Source: an uncultured Prevotellaceae bacterium
Lineage (GTDB): Bacteria; Bacteroidota; Bacteroidia; Bacteroidales; Muribaculaceae
DNA length: 64,000 nt
Assembly: GCA_900320245.1 (NCBI GenBank)
Contig: ONRP01000037.1
Location: forward strand, 1-64,000
Reading direction: 5' to 3'
The notes under the pieces are model-generated. The model was not told where the DNA came from and made no database searches. It saw only the letters and a list, made by a program, of their open reading frames with translations. Positions 1-8,685 of the stretch are shown piece by piece; position 1 is the first letter of the stretch; each line of letters starts with the position of its first letter. The position numbers were made by a program, and so were the translations under genes.

Positions 1-480
1 TGGATCGAGGCTTTGCAGCCGGAGGAATACACCTTGTTTCACATCCTTTCTCCTTATGGATTCTCTCCATCGATGATTGAGGATGTCTTCAAGGCTTCCC
101 GGAATGCCAGGACTGGGATGGTGTTCAGGTCTGACTCCCATGAACTCTTGTTTGACAGGGGGAAGATGATCATCCAGAGGATTCTCCCTGAATTCAAACC
201 TTATAGAATTCCGGAAACGGGAACATACTGCTTGGCGAACAAATGCCGCCTGCGCATTGGACCTGTTGCTCTGGAGGAGGTGGTGTTCAGCAGGGAGAAC
301 CAAGACACTGTCTTTGTCGATGCGGCCAAGGTGTCTTTCCCGCTTGTCCTGCGGACCGCCAGACCTGGCGACAGAATCCATCCGCTGGGCATGCATGGCA
401 GCCGTCTGGTCAGCGATATCCTCACAGACTTGAAGATGAACTTGTTTGACAAGCGCCGCCAACTGGTCGTCGAGGATGGC
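1..480 (+). pseudogene. tilS: tRNA(Ile)-lysidine synthase TilS, C-terminal fragment, chimeric 3' end
   Basis: The frame enters from the window edge and encodes the end of TilS, the ATP-dependent enzyme that makes lysidine at the CAU anticodon of tRNA-Ile2. The signature of the TilS C-terminal domain is clear: RPGDRIHPLGM followed by VSDILTDLKMNLFDKRRQLVV at about positions 358-474. Family members normally continue about 15-20 residues with an IVWL..RIDxRF type ending. Here the similarity stops at VVEDG, and from about 478 the frame runs antisense into a HAD-type gene until a stop at 658-660. The 3' end is therefore truncated or chimeric. The domain identity is secure; whether the break is biological or an assembly join is not known. 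Confidence 0.75.
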
Positions 481-861
481 GTAACGAGTCACTTGGCTGC
501 CGCTGGTGGCCAGCCATTCCTTGATTTCGCTGCCCTTGACTGCCGGCAACATCATATCCAGGTCAACACTCAGCAACATCTCGTCACTCGCGCTGTTGGG
601 TGTGATGTCGATGATTTTACCCGGCAGCCCCCTATTGGCCCACATGCGCTGCATTGTTGAGAGTCCCCAGCACTTCCAGGAAGACGAGATGACGATATCG
701 GCACCCGTCTGCTCCACTATCCTGGCCAGGTTAGCAACGGCTTCAGGGTCAAAGGCATAGCCAAATCCGTCAACAGGCGCGATGCCCCGCTCAACGCAAT
801 AGTCGTGTTGGCGCTCGGTATTCAAGACACCATCAATATCCAAGAACAGAATTTTACTCAT
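466..861 (-). pseudogene. HAD-fold hydrolase-like protein, 3' end lost at the tilS junction
   Basis: Reading from an ATG at 861, the protein begins MSKILFLDIDGVLNTE, with the HAD nucleophile motif DxD at residues 8 and 10. It continues with FDPEAVANL, the motif-II-like VISSSWK, and ends in a motif-IV-like YAILDD. This matches the compact HAD family sometimes called the HAD domain of Swiss-Army-knife RNA repair proteins, usually about 150-165 residues. Only about 132 recognisable residues remain. After ILDD the frame runs antisense through tilS and stays open to the window edge, so the natural C-terminus is missing. It lies 43 bases downstream of the GH25 gene on the same strand and could be the last gene of that operon. 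The substrate is unknown. Confidence 0.65.
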
Positions 862-904
862 ATCATCATACGTTTCGAGTGATAAAGCCCTCTATTGTCA
901 CCTG

Positions 905-1720
905 TTACAGCGTGAGGTCGTCAAGGGTCGTGCCGTTCTCGAAGCGGTCGAGGTCGACATAGCCCCTGATGCCGTCGACCTTGCCTCGCTCGGTGTACTG
1001 CCAGATATTGTATTCTCCCCCACCCCGCAGCGCCGGTGCCGCCTTGCCATAACGGGCAATGAAGATGATGCAGTTGTTGAATTCGGGCGCCAGCAGGTCG
1101 TTGTAGAATTTGTACTGGCTGTACACCACGGGATACTCGCCGTAGTCGTCCTTGACCAGTTCCATAAACCTCCACAGCCGCTGCTGCAGCACCTCGCGCC
1201 TGGCATTCTTGTTGCCGGCCTCCTCGACGTCGACCATCGGCAGCAGGTCCTGCTCGCCCTTCTTGACCTGCCGCTTGAAGTTCTTGTATTGCTCCTCGGG
1301 GGTCTTGTAACTCGTGAAGAAGTGGTAACTGCCCACCTTAAGGCCGTTTTTCCGAGCCTCGTCGATGTTGCGTCGGTAAGTCTTGTCGACGAGCGAAGCG
1401 CCCTCGGTGGCCTTGATGTAGACAAACTGAATCTTGGGGTCGGCTGCAACGCGTTCCCAGTTGATTTTGCCGTTATGCTTCGACACGTCGATGCCGTTAT
1501 ACTTGGTCGACGCCACCGTGACGCGGCCCTTGCGGCCCAAGTCGAACTTATGGTACAGGAAGACGCCTGCCGCAACGACCAGCAGGGCTACCACCAGGGC
1601 GGGCACGTGGGCCTTGACACGACGCTTCAGGCGCCGCCACCATGATTTGAGTGGCGACACCCGTTTGCGCTGTTTGCGCCGCTTTGTCGTCGTCCGTCGT
1701 GCCTTGGCGCTCACAATCAA
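905..1720 (-). CDS. Membrane-anchored GH25 lysozyme (N-acetylmuramidase)
   Basis: A 271-residue protein with a very basic cytoplasmic N-terminus (residues 5-36, rich in K and R), one membrane segment at about 38-56, and an extracytoplasmic GH25 domain. Catalytic-site motifs are present: GIDVS with D78, KATEG with E106, and the MVDVE strand with D164 and E166. GH25 enzymes cut the MurNAc-GlcNAc bond of peptidoglycan. The start appears to be a TTG at 1720 overlapping the stop of the upstream PBP-like gene (TTGA), since no ATG occurs before the catalytic domain. A GTG at 1714 is the only other early option. The overlap implies translational coupling, so it probably belongs to the same cell-wall operon and may open the wall where the PBP/SEDS pair works. 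Confidence 0.88.
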   Translation of the reverse strand: MIVSAKARRTTTKRRKQRKRVSPLKSWWRRLKRRVKAHVPALVVALLVVAAGVFLYHKFDLGRKGRVTVASTKYNGIDVSKHNGKINWERVAADPKIQFVYIKATEGASLVDKTYRRNIDEARKNGLKVGSYHFFTSYKTPEEQYKNFKRQVKKGEQDLLPMVDVEEAGNKNARREVLQQRLWRFMELVKDDYGEYPVVYSQYKFYNDLLAPEFNNCIIFIARYGKAAPALRGGGEYNIWQYTERGKVDGIRGYVDLDRFENGTTLDDLTL

Positions 1721-4515
1721 TAATAGTTCTTGGTCATGTCATAGAGTTTGCGCAACAGGGCCGGATTGGACGAGAAGAAGTTGCGCGCATGGGCCGACTC
1801 CAGTCCCCAATAGTGTTCGCACTGGCTGCAAGGCTTGCCGGGCCGGCAATTGGGACACTCGTAGGAGCGCGAAATCCTGACGATACACACGATGCCCTTG
1901 GAGGGCTTGTCGGGCTGCAGGATACAGTTCTGATAGGTCGACTCCTTGGTCAACACAAAGCAGTACATACCGATGTCCATCTTCCTGACGCCACCGCCCA
2001 GCAGCGGAATGCCGATGGGAGGATTATAAGTGTCGGGGGTGCCGGTCTTGGAGAACACGACGAGGTTCTCGCCCAACCCTTCGACAGCCGTCTTCATGGG
2101 TGAGAGCAACGAGCCCATACCCTGGGCCTTCTGGAACTCGGTCAGGAACGAATTCCACGCCGTGTTAAAGTTCTGGCCGTCACGGAATGAGCGCAGCGAG
2201 TCGTTGACAAGCGACGGGAACTTGGTACCCTCGGGGTAGCGGATGAACGAAGCCCTCACGGCACGCTTGCTGATCATGCGCGCCCAGGCCTCGGCGAGTT
2301 TAACGCAGTTCCACATATTGTCGCCCTGACCGAGCGTCCAGGGCACGAGGAGCGCGCGGAAGTCCTCGCCGTCGTTAAAGCGGTCGAACCTCAACTGCGT
2401 GGGCTCGGGCGACACCTCGAGCAAGCCATACACCTTTTCGTCCCATCGCTCCATATCGGCTACCAGCGGCCTGAACAGGTTGATATCGGCCGTGCGGTTA
2501 AACTTCATGTCATCACCGCTCTCGATGTAGTTCACGCCATAGATATTGGTGAAGTTGGAGATGAAGGGCTGCAGGTTGGGCTGCAACTGTGACTCGTGCT
2601 TTGCCGCATTCTTGAATCTCAGGAATCCGTCACCGCCCATCGTGAAGTAGGACTTGCTGCCGTTGATGGGCAACAGCGTCGTGCTGCCCGAGGCCGTCTC
2701 GTCGCTCAGTGCCAACGCCACGAGTCCCACGGGATAGACGTCGTCGGAACGGCTGATGAAGTTGGCAAAGTCGCAGCCGGCCCAATGGCTCGCCGAGTTC
2801 TTGGCCCACGTGTGGGTGAGGCGACCGAAGAACGTTACCCGCTTGCTGTCAAAGTCGGGCACACCATACTTGCCCGACTGGGTATTCAGATCAATCAGTG
2901 ACGGGATGCTCAGCACGGCCGGCAAGGCCTCCATCGGCTTGAAGGTCGAACCCACCGAACGGCGGTTCAGCGACGGGTTGCGTGTCGTGAGTTTCAGCAT
3001 CTCGGGGAAGTCGTTGTTGTCGAACAGCGTGGTGTAGAACGGTGTGGCGAGCACCTCGCCCGTGGCCATGTCCATAACGGTGACCGACATGTCGAACTGA
3101 TCCCTGACCTGTGACCTGGGCTTTGCCCGTCCGTGTTTGTCGGGGTTGATGAGCCCGGGCAAACGGGCCACATAGGCCTTGATTTCGTTCTCCAACTCGC
3201 GCGAGAGCAACGGGTCGATGGTGAGCCGCACGGTGTCCACGTTCTCGCGGTTGGACAAGTGCTGTGACAGGCCCTGCAGCAGTTGCTGCGTGAACAGGTC
3301 GGTCTGGTAGTCCGAGATGAAGAAGCGGTCCACACCGATGCTGGACTGGGTGAGATAGGACAGCATCGTCATGGGGTTGTCCTTGAACAGGGTAATCTCG
3401 CCCAATTTCATGCTCAAGTCATTGTCCTTGACAGTGTACATCAGGATTTTCATTCCATCCTCAAAATCCACATCGGTACGGTGGCCTCCCTGGCGGTGTT
3501 CCAGGAATTTCTGCGTCTTCTTGCTGCCCACAACCAGCAGGCCGCAATCGTGCGAGAGCCTCAACTTGCCGTTGGAATAGGAGATGGAGACATAAGCCCT
3601 CTCGGGCGACTGCCTGGTGTCCTGCAACTTGATGCACACGCCATGAGGCTTGTCGCCACTATCAAACGCCGACTTGTAATACTTGTAATAGTCGATGGAT
3701 TCGGGTGCTTTCTCCCGCTCGCCCGAAGCCACCGGACGCGTCCACAACAGGATGCCCTCGTTCATGATGGCATTGAAGTTGATTTGGTCCTTCTGGTCGA
3801 TGACACGGTCGTTGTGGATGGGCAGTACACTGTTGCCGTAACTCAAGTAGATGGTCCCCGGCTCGTCAAAGATACAACTCTTGGCACCCTCGATGACACC
3901 GGTCCACGGCGTCTTGGTCATCCTGACCTTGAACATCGACGGGATGAGTGAAATCGACTCAACCTCAATGGGCAGCACCGAGATGGAGTCACCCAATTTC
4001 ACGGAGCGGCCAGAGGTCTTGCAGCGGATATTGAAGTAACTCTCGCCCAGGTGCTCGGCCTGGCGCTCCAGCAGTTGCGGCAACCGGCTGTTGTAATAGA
4101 AGCGCTTGAGGTTATCGTCCTTGATGTACTCGGGGTGGATACCGACCAGCCTGAGGTTGCTTGACTCGATATAGTCGTTGCCGGATTCACCATACGGCAG
4201 GGCAAACTCAAGGGCCTTGTAGCGCCGGTTCAACTCGTCGAGCGTGATGGCCACATGGGCCGAGTCGATGAACTCCGACGACAGCAGCAGGCTGAGTACC
4301 GAGTCGGCCTTGGTGACAAAGCCGGCCCCGTTCTCCTGCGGGTCATAGATGTCGGTGTCGGCCGCTCTGCCCAATGCCGTGCACTGCTTGAAAAACGACA
4401 GGCCGATGGCCAGCAGCAGCAAGGCCGGCGCAATGCCGACCACCAGCCGCCAACGCCACGGCCACTTGCCGCGTTTCCACTGTTGGGTGTCCCGGTTAGA
4501 TAATAGCGGTTCCAT
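1717..4515 (-). CDS. Divergent penicillin-binding protein (class B-like transpeptidase)
   Basis: A 932-residue protein with one N-terminal membrane segment (about 23-42), a long extracytoplasmic region and a transpeptidase domain over about 425-865. Landmarks are RLTIDPLLSRELE (430-442), the MDMATGEVLA strand (481-490), the SxxK active site as STFK (S523-K526), SRSDDVY at 588-594 where the SxN motif is expected, a LGQG segment at 728-731 and the KTG motif (823-825). The SxN asparagine appears to be aspartate. No glycosyltransferase domain is visible, so it is class B-like. A tail after the fold contains CPNC and CSQC pairs (C887, C890, C896, C899). It sits 30 bases after the GAP1-like gene and overlaps the lysozyme. 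Such class B PBPs normally cross-link strands made by a SEDS partner, and one is encoded five genes away. Confidence 0.8.
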   Translation of the reverse strand: MEPLLSNRDTQQWKRGKWPWRWRLVVGIAPALLLLAIGLSFFKQCTALGRAADTDIYDPQENGAGFVTKADSVLSLLLSSEFIDSAHVAITLDELNRRYKALEFALPYGESGNDYIESSNLRLVGIHPEYIKDDNLKRFYYNSRLPQLLERQAEHLGESYFNIRCKTSGRSVKLGDSISVLPIEVESISLIPSMFKVRMTKTPWTGVIEGAKSCIFDEPGTIYLSYGNSVLPIHNDRVIDQKDQINFNAIMNEGILLWTRPVASGEREKAPESIDYYKYYKSAFDSGDKPHGVCIKLQDTRQSPERAYVSISYSNGKLRLSHDCGLLVVGSKKTQKFLEHRQGGHRTDVDFEDGMKILMYTVKDNDLSMKLGEITLFKDNPMTMLSYLTQSSIGVDRFFISDYQTDLFTQQLLQGLSQHLSNRENVDTVRLTIDPLLSRELENEIKAYVARLPGLINPDKHGRAKPRSQVRDQFDMSVTVMDMATGEVLATPFYTTLFDNNDFPEMLKLTTRNPSLNRRSVGSTFKPMEALPAVLSIPSLIDLNTQSGKYGVPDFDSKRVTFFGRLTHTWAKNSASHWAGCDFANFISRSDDVYPVGLVALALSDETASGSTTLLPINGSKSYFTMGGDGFLRFKNAAKHESQLQPNLQPFISNFTNIYGVNYIESGDDMKFNRTADINLFRPLVADMERWDEKVYGLLEVSPEPTQLRFDRFNDGEDFRALLVPWTLGQGDNMWNCVKLAEAWARMISKRAVRASFIRYPEGTKFPSLVNDSLRSFRDGQNFNTAWNSFLTEFQKAQGMGSLLSPMKTAVEGLGENLVVFSKTGTPDTYNPPIGIPLLGGGVRKMDIGMYCFVLTKESTYQNCILQPDKPSKGIVCIVRISRSYECPNCRPGKPCSQCEHYWGLESAHARNFFSSNPALLRKLYDMTKNYY

Positions 4516-4545
4516 AATCTCTTGTTTGCTGTGCCCCGCGGGCTA

Positions 4546-7200
4546 CTAATACGGCAGATTGATGATTTTCTCGCTGGGCAGGTGTGAGTCGATGTAGTTG
4601 ATGACTTTGAAGTAGTAGTCGGCCGACATCGCGGGCTGAGCGCCCATCAGCGAGTCGCTGGGCACGGCAATGGCCACTTTCTTGCCCAACACAAAGACGC
4701 TATCCACCTTGAAGGCCCGGCCGGCCATCATCTCCAGCAGCGAGAAGTCCTTGCTGATGACGGTGCGCATGTCGGCAGGCAACTCTTCGACATCAGACAG
4801 CGGCCTGACGCTGATGCGGGCCGAGTCCATCTTCTCGAGCGACTGCAGCGACAGTTTGTTCCACTCCTGCAGGTAATGCAGGTCCTTGCGCACGCTGTCC
4901 ATCGACAAGGTGAGCGAGTCGAGGCGAACCTCACTGACGCTGTCGGGCAGCGAGGCCAGCAACAGCATCATGTTCTGCTTTTCACGCGGCATGAAGGTGA
5001 CCACCGAGCGGTCCTGCTTGGCCAGAGCCTCGTCGGGCTCGGCGCCCTTGTTCATCATCTTGTAACCCATGAATCCCAGCACGCCCCCGAGCACGAGGCC
5101 CAACAGGGCTCCCAGCACGAGCATACGGGTGCCGCTTTTGCGGCGACTTGATAACTTCAACATATCTTCCAGTTCTTTTGCTTGTTCTTCTTTATTATGC
5201 TTGTATAAATAATCAATGAACACTTCAACCAGTTGGTTGGTTTCACGTCCGCCAGAGCCGTCATCGAGCGGCCCGTAATAGTTGGCGACCGTGCCTGCCA
5301 ATCGGTCAATATTCTGGTCCGATACACCATCGAGCGTGTTCACAAGGGCCTCCTCGACAAGGCCGTACACCTTTGGCATCGACTGCTCCAGGACAGCGAG
5401 TTTGTCCCAGTTTTTCACATCGAACAGATAGGCAGGGTTCCACTTACCGTTCTTCCCGAACAGGAATTGGTTGACGGTGGACAGGACCATGTCCTTGAAA
5501 CCGCTCCACGCCTTGGTAAGACCTTTACACTTGTCGAGCAGGGTCTCAATCTGGCTGGCTTTGACGTCACTCTTGAGCAATAAAGTCATCAGCGTCTGGC
5601 TATCCATGTGCTTGAGACCCTCGGTCTCAATGGTTTGGGCCACATCACCCGACTTGACCTTGGTCAACAGGTCATTTACCTCTTTCAGGCTGTTGAACGA
5701 GTGGCTCTTGGCCTCGTCGACAATCCATTTCTTGACGAGCGCTGCCTGGTCATCGGTCAGGTCACGGGTCGACGGCACCGCAGTGATGCCCGCAGGCTTA
5801 CGGTAGGCCTCAGCGGGGACAAAGGGGTAGCGCACCATGAAGGGGACAATCTGCTTGAGGTCGGTCAGTTGGGCCGCATGGGACTTGAGCAAGCGGGTGA
5901 AGGCTTCGGTTACACCGGGTTCTTTCAGGCGTTTATGCTTCTTGTAAATGCCATACCACCGCTCTACCGACGCCAAACTGCCAAGGTCGAGATGCTCCAG
6001 ATATTTGGCATTCAGGCCGTCGAGCATACCGTCGGGCACACCGTCGGCAAACAGGAACTTGTACTCGTCATTCTCGAGATAGGCCGGCAAGGCCTTGCGC
6101 TGTAAGGTCAACAGTTCCTGCTCACTATAGGCTTGGGCACCGTTCACGGCATCGAAGGATTCGCGCGTCAAGCCATCGATGTCCCAGGTGAGCGAGGGTG
6201 TATGCGCCAGCAGGGTAAACTGTTTCTTCACCCCTCCGGGCATCGTGCGGAAGTAACTGCTGAACTGCTTCCAGCCCTTGGGCATGGCCTCGGTCAGTTG
6301 ATGGCCCAACTTCAGCCACATATCCCAATCGCCGCCCTGGAGCGCCGCAATGTCTTTGTTGAACACGCCATAGGCCCGCAGCAGTTCTTCGGCTGTCATC
6401 AACGGCTTATTCTCGCCGGGATATGGGAATACCTTGTCGAGGGCTTCCTGCTGGGGTGTGAGGGGCATCCTGCGCGAGGTGACCTCGAGCCAACTCATGT
6501 ACAGGTCGTCCTGACGGCGCTGCACACCGCTTCCCGCACGACAGAAGACAACCGTCACGCCGTCAAGTACGGGTTCAAAGTTCTCGTCGACACAGAAGGC
6601 GAAGGTCGCATAGCGCCTCAACTTGATGTCCATGCTGTCGATAGCCGAGAGCACGGTATTCATCTCCAGGCAATCGAAGATGCCGTCTTCGCGCCAGGAG
6701 CGGTCGGCCTTCGGAGAAACCTCGACCAGCAGGCGCCGTCCGGAAACGATGGCCGCCTTGATGTTGTGGGCCAGCGTGACGGCATTGGAGGTGGGCACCG
6801 AGAGTTTCTTGCTCACCACGGTTTCCAGGTCCACGCGGCCATAGGTCATCGTCGAGATGCGGGGCAAGGCAGCAAACAGCGATGTGAGGTCGAAACCGAT
6901 TTTGTTCATGTCGGTGCGTGTGACCTCATAACCGGCACGGAAGGGATAGTAACGTCCCATTGCCTCGCTGACGACTTGGGAGCCCTGAACGTGAATCAGG
7001 ATGTAACGGTCCTGGCCGTGGTTATACCGCCACACCAGGCTGGCATAATCAGGCGACAACACGGGAGGATTGTCGATAAACAACCCGCTCAGCGACTTAT
7101 TGAAGTCACTCACCTCGCCCGTATAGAACAGGGTGCCGTCGCCAATCTGGTCTTTCTGCGCGCCAGAGGCGCGTTTGGCTATGTTGATTGTCGTTTTCAT
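4546..7200 (-). CDS. Membrane-anchored GAP1-like protein
   Basis: An 884-residue protein without an ATPase motif. Residues 1-110 (GDGTLFYTGE near 21-30, then a strand-rich SLVWRY..GQDRYILIH segment) resemble the N-terminal region of the GAP1 family. That family is predicted from comparative genomics to act as GTPase-activating or regulatory partner of the double-GTPase proteins. Residues about 120-680 are mostly helical and would be cytoplasmic. One membrane segment follows at about 692-713. The last 170 residues (a coiled-coil-like stretch plus a small mixed domain) should lie outside. It starts 12 bases after the small GTPase gene stops and precedes the PBP-like gene. The inference is a transmembrane coupler between GTPase state and the wall enzymes. 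The family call rests on pattern and context, so GAP activity is unproven. Confidence 0.5.
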   Translation of the reverse strand: MKTTINIAKRASGAQKDQIGDGTLFYTGEVSDFNKSLSGLFIDNPPVLSPDYASLVWRYNHGQDRYILIHVQGSQVVSEAMGRYYPFRAGYEVTRTDMNKIGFDLTSLFAALPRISTMTYGRVDLETVVSKKLSVPTSNAVTLAHNIKAAIVSGRRLLVEVSPKADRSWREDGIFDCLEMNTVLSAIDSMDIKLRRYATFAFCVDENFEPVLDGVTVVFCRAGSGVQRRQDDLYMSWLEVTSRRMPLTPQQEALDKVFPYPGENKPLMTAEELLRAYGVFNKDIAALQGGDWDMWLKLGHQLTEAMPKGWKQFSSYFRTMPGGVKKQFTLLAHTPSLTWDIDGLTRESFDAVNGAQAYSEQELLTLQRKALPAYLENDEYKFLFADGVPDGMLDGLNAKYLEHLDLGSLASVERWYGIYKKHKRLKEPGVTEAFTRLLKSHAAQLTDLKQIVPFMVRYPFVPAEAYRKPAGITAVPSTRDLTDDQAALVKKWIVDEAKSHSFNSLKEVNDLLTKVKSGDVAQTIETEGLKHMDSQTLMTLLLKSDVKASQIETLLDKCKGLTKAWSGFKDMVLSTVNQFLFGKNGKWNPAYLFDVKNWDKLAVLEQSMPKVYGLVEEALVNTLDGVSDQNIDRLAGTVANYYGPLDDGSGGRETNQLVEVFIDYLYKHNKEEQAKELEDMLKLSSRRKSGTRMLVLGALLGLVLGGVLGFMGYKMMNKGAEPDEALAKQDRSVVTFMPREKQNMMLLLASLPDSVSEVRLDSLTLSMDSVRKDLHYLQEWNKLSLQSLEKMDSARISVRPLSDVEELPADMRTVISKDFSLLEMMAGRAFKVDSVFVLGKKVAIAVPSDSLMGAQPAMSADYYFKVINYIDSHLPSEKIINLPY

Positions 7201-7212
7201 TGCAGTGACAGA

Positions 7213-8652
7213 TTATGTATTGTCGTTATCCCCGCCGGGCGACACAGTGTTCTGTGCCCCGACAGGTGAGGAATCTATAATTTTTGACACGCTGCGCGGC
7301 AGGCAGTTGTTTTGCGCCAGCAAGTCCTGCAGCAGTTGCAGGGAACCCCAGCAGCCGTGCCGTGCCATGTCGGCATTGACCTCACGCGCAAAGGACTTGA
7401 CCTTCTGGCCGTCGTCGAACATGAAGCGTGTCACGTCGGTAGGATCGTTAATGTAGATATCCAGCGATGCGTCTATCGGCGTCGCGGTAAAGTATACGTG
7501 TGGCGGCAAGGACTTGTCGTCGGCATCAGGCGTCTGCTTGCCCGAGTGCCGTAGACTCATTGACAGCAACTCCCTGAAAGCGAATCCCAGGCTGCGGCCC
7601 ACGCCGAGGTGGATATGCTCGGCGATGTCCTTGTCCAGACTCTCGCTTTCTGATTCCAAAGCCTCCAACAGACGGCTGATAAAGGTTGCATAGACCTGGT
7701 TGCGCCTGGCGATGTCATCCTGCCCCGTGACAGATGCAAAAGCACGCTTATAGTCATCAGTCCCATTGCGGAGCAGGCTGTCGGCATTGCGGAATGCCAG
7801 ATACACATGGGGAGCGTGATCGTGGAGTTGCTCCAGATAATGTCCCACAGCCGTCGACAGGGCTGCGGAACTCTCACTGGCCAGCAGGTTGTCGCAGACG
7901 ATGAGGTCGGTGGCATTCTGGCAGTAGGATAGCGTGTAGAAGTGCTTGAACACACGCTCCTCGTAATAGGTCAAGTCCTCGGGCAACCCCGTGAACATGC
8001 CCCACCCCGCCTGCAGGCACAGCAGCACCGAGTCGGTCATCACTTCGTGAAGGTTCTTCATGAGCCACTTGCCCGTAACACTGCGGCGCACGCCTTGCTC
8101 CACATAGCCGTCCTGCTTGATGACAGCATGGATATTCTCCCAGCGCATATACTCCGTATGGCGGGCACGGCCCGTGAGGGGTATGACGGGATAGTTGGCG
8201 AAGTTGAACTCGCGTGTTGGCAACACGAGCCTGAGCATCTGGCCCGAGGGGGTGTAATAGGTCGCCAACCAGAACATTCCCTGCTTGACACGGTCGATGC
8301 GCCGGCGTAACTCAAAATAGTTGTTGACGGCCTCCAGGTTGTTGAAAGCCTCGCCGGGGATGTTGAGGAAATTGACCCACAGACTGCTGCCGAATCCCCG
8401 ACTGAAATGGGCACCATAATGATTGGCAGGACGGCAGGCATACACCTCGGTGCCGCGCATGCCGCCAGTGTCGGCATTGAAGGTGTCGTAGAAGAAGGAG
8501 CCGAAACTGCTGTAGGGATAGTCGAGCGGTAACTGCTGCGGCCTGTACCCCAACACATGGAAGGCATGTATCAGGTCATAGAGCAGGTAACTCTTGCCGC
8601 ACGACGGGGCGCCGACGACAGCGATGCTCAGATGTTTAGACAGTGGATTCAT
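7213..8652 (-). CDS. P-loop GTPase-like protein, double-GTPase type (paralogue 1)
   Basis: A soluble 479-residue protein. The N-terminus has a Walker A/G1 loop GAPSCGKS (14-21). A strand ending LNIPGE (96-101) sits where the G3 DxxG would be, with N replacing D. A hydrophobic strand TDLIVCD may be a degenerate later G motif; no NKxD is evident. Downstream landmarks shared with the neighbouring gene are YACRPxxHYG, HVYFTATPI near residue 400, and a CWGSLQL segment near the C-terminus. This pattern fits the DO-GTPase (double-GTPase) families that occur beside GAP1-like proteins. It lies 33 bases after its paralogue and 12 bases before the GAP1-like gene. Nucleotide specificity is inferred. Presence of the P-loop is certain. 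Confidence 0.6.
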   Translation of the reverse strand: MNPLSKHLSIAVVGAPSCGKSYLLYDLIHAFHVLGYRPQQLPLDYPYSSFGSFFYDTFNADTGGMRGTEVYACRPANHYGAHFSRGFGSSLWVNFLNIPGEAFNNLEAVNNYFELRRRIDRVKQGMFWLATYYTPSGQMLRLVLPTREFNFANYPVIPLTGRARHTEYMRWENIHAVIKQDGYVEQGVRRSVTGKWLMKNLHEVMTDSVLLCLQAGWGMFTGLPEDLTYYEERVFKHFYTLSYCQNATDLIVCDNLLASESSAALSTAVGHYLEQLHDHAPHVYLAFRNADSLLRNGTDDYKRAFASVTGQDDIARRNQVYATFISRLLEALESESESLDKDIAEHIHLGVGRSLGFAFRELLSMSLRHSGKQTPDADDKSLPPHVYFTATPIDASLDIYINDPTDVTRFMFDDGQKVKSFAREVNADMARHGCWGSLQLLQDLLAQNNCLPRSVSKIIDSSPVGAQNTVSPGGDNDNT

Positions 8653-8685
8653 TCTCTTCTCGGGATGGCACAGGGTGAATAGCAG

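Noticed and set aside
13..660. A single 215-residue protein made of TilS sequence plus a novel tail
   Set aside because: The tail after about 480 is the antisense of a recognisable HAD-type gene, so it is not a real protein extension.
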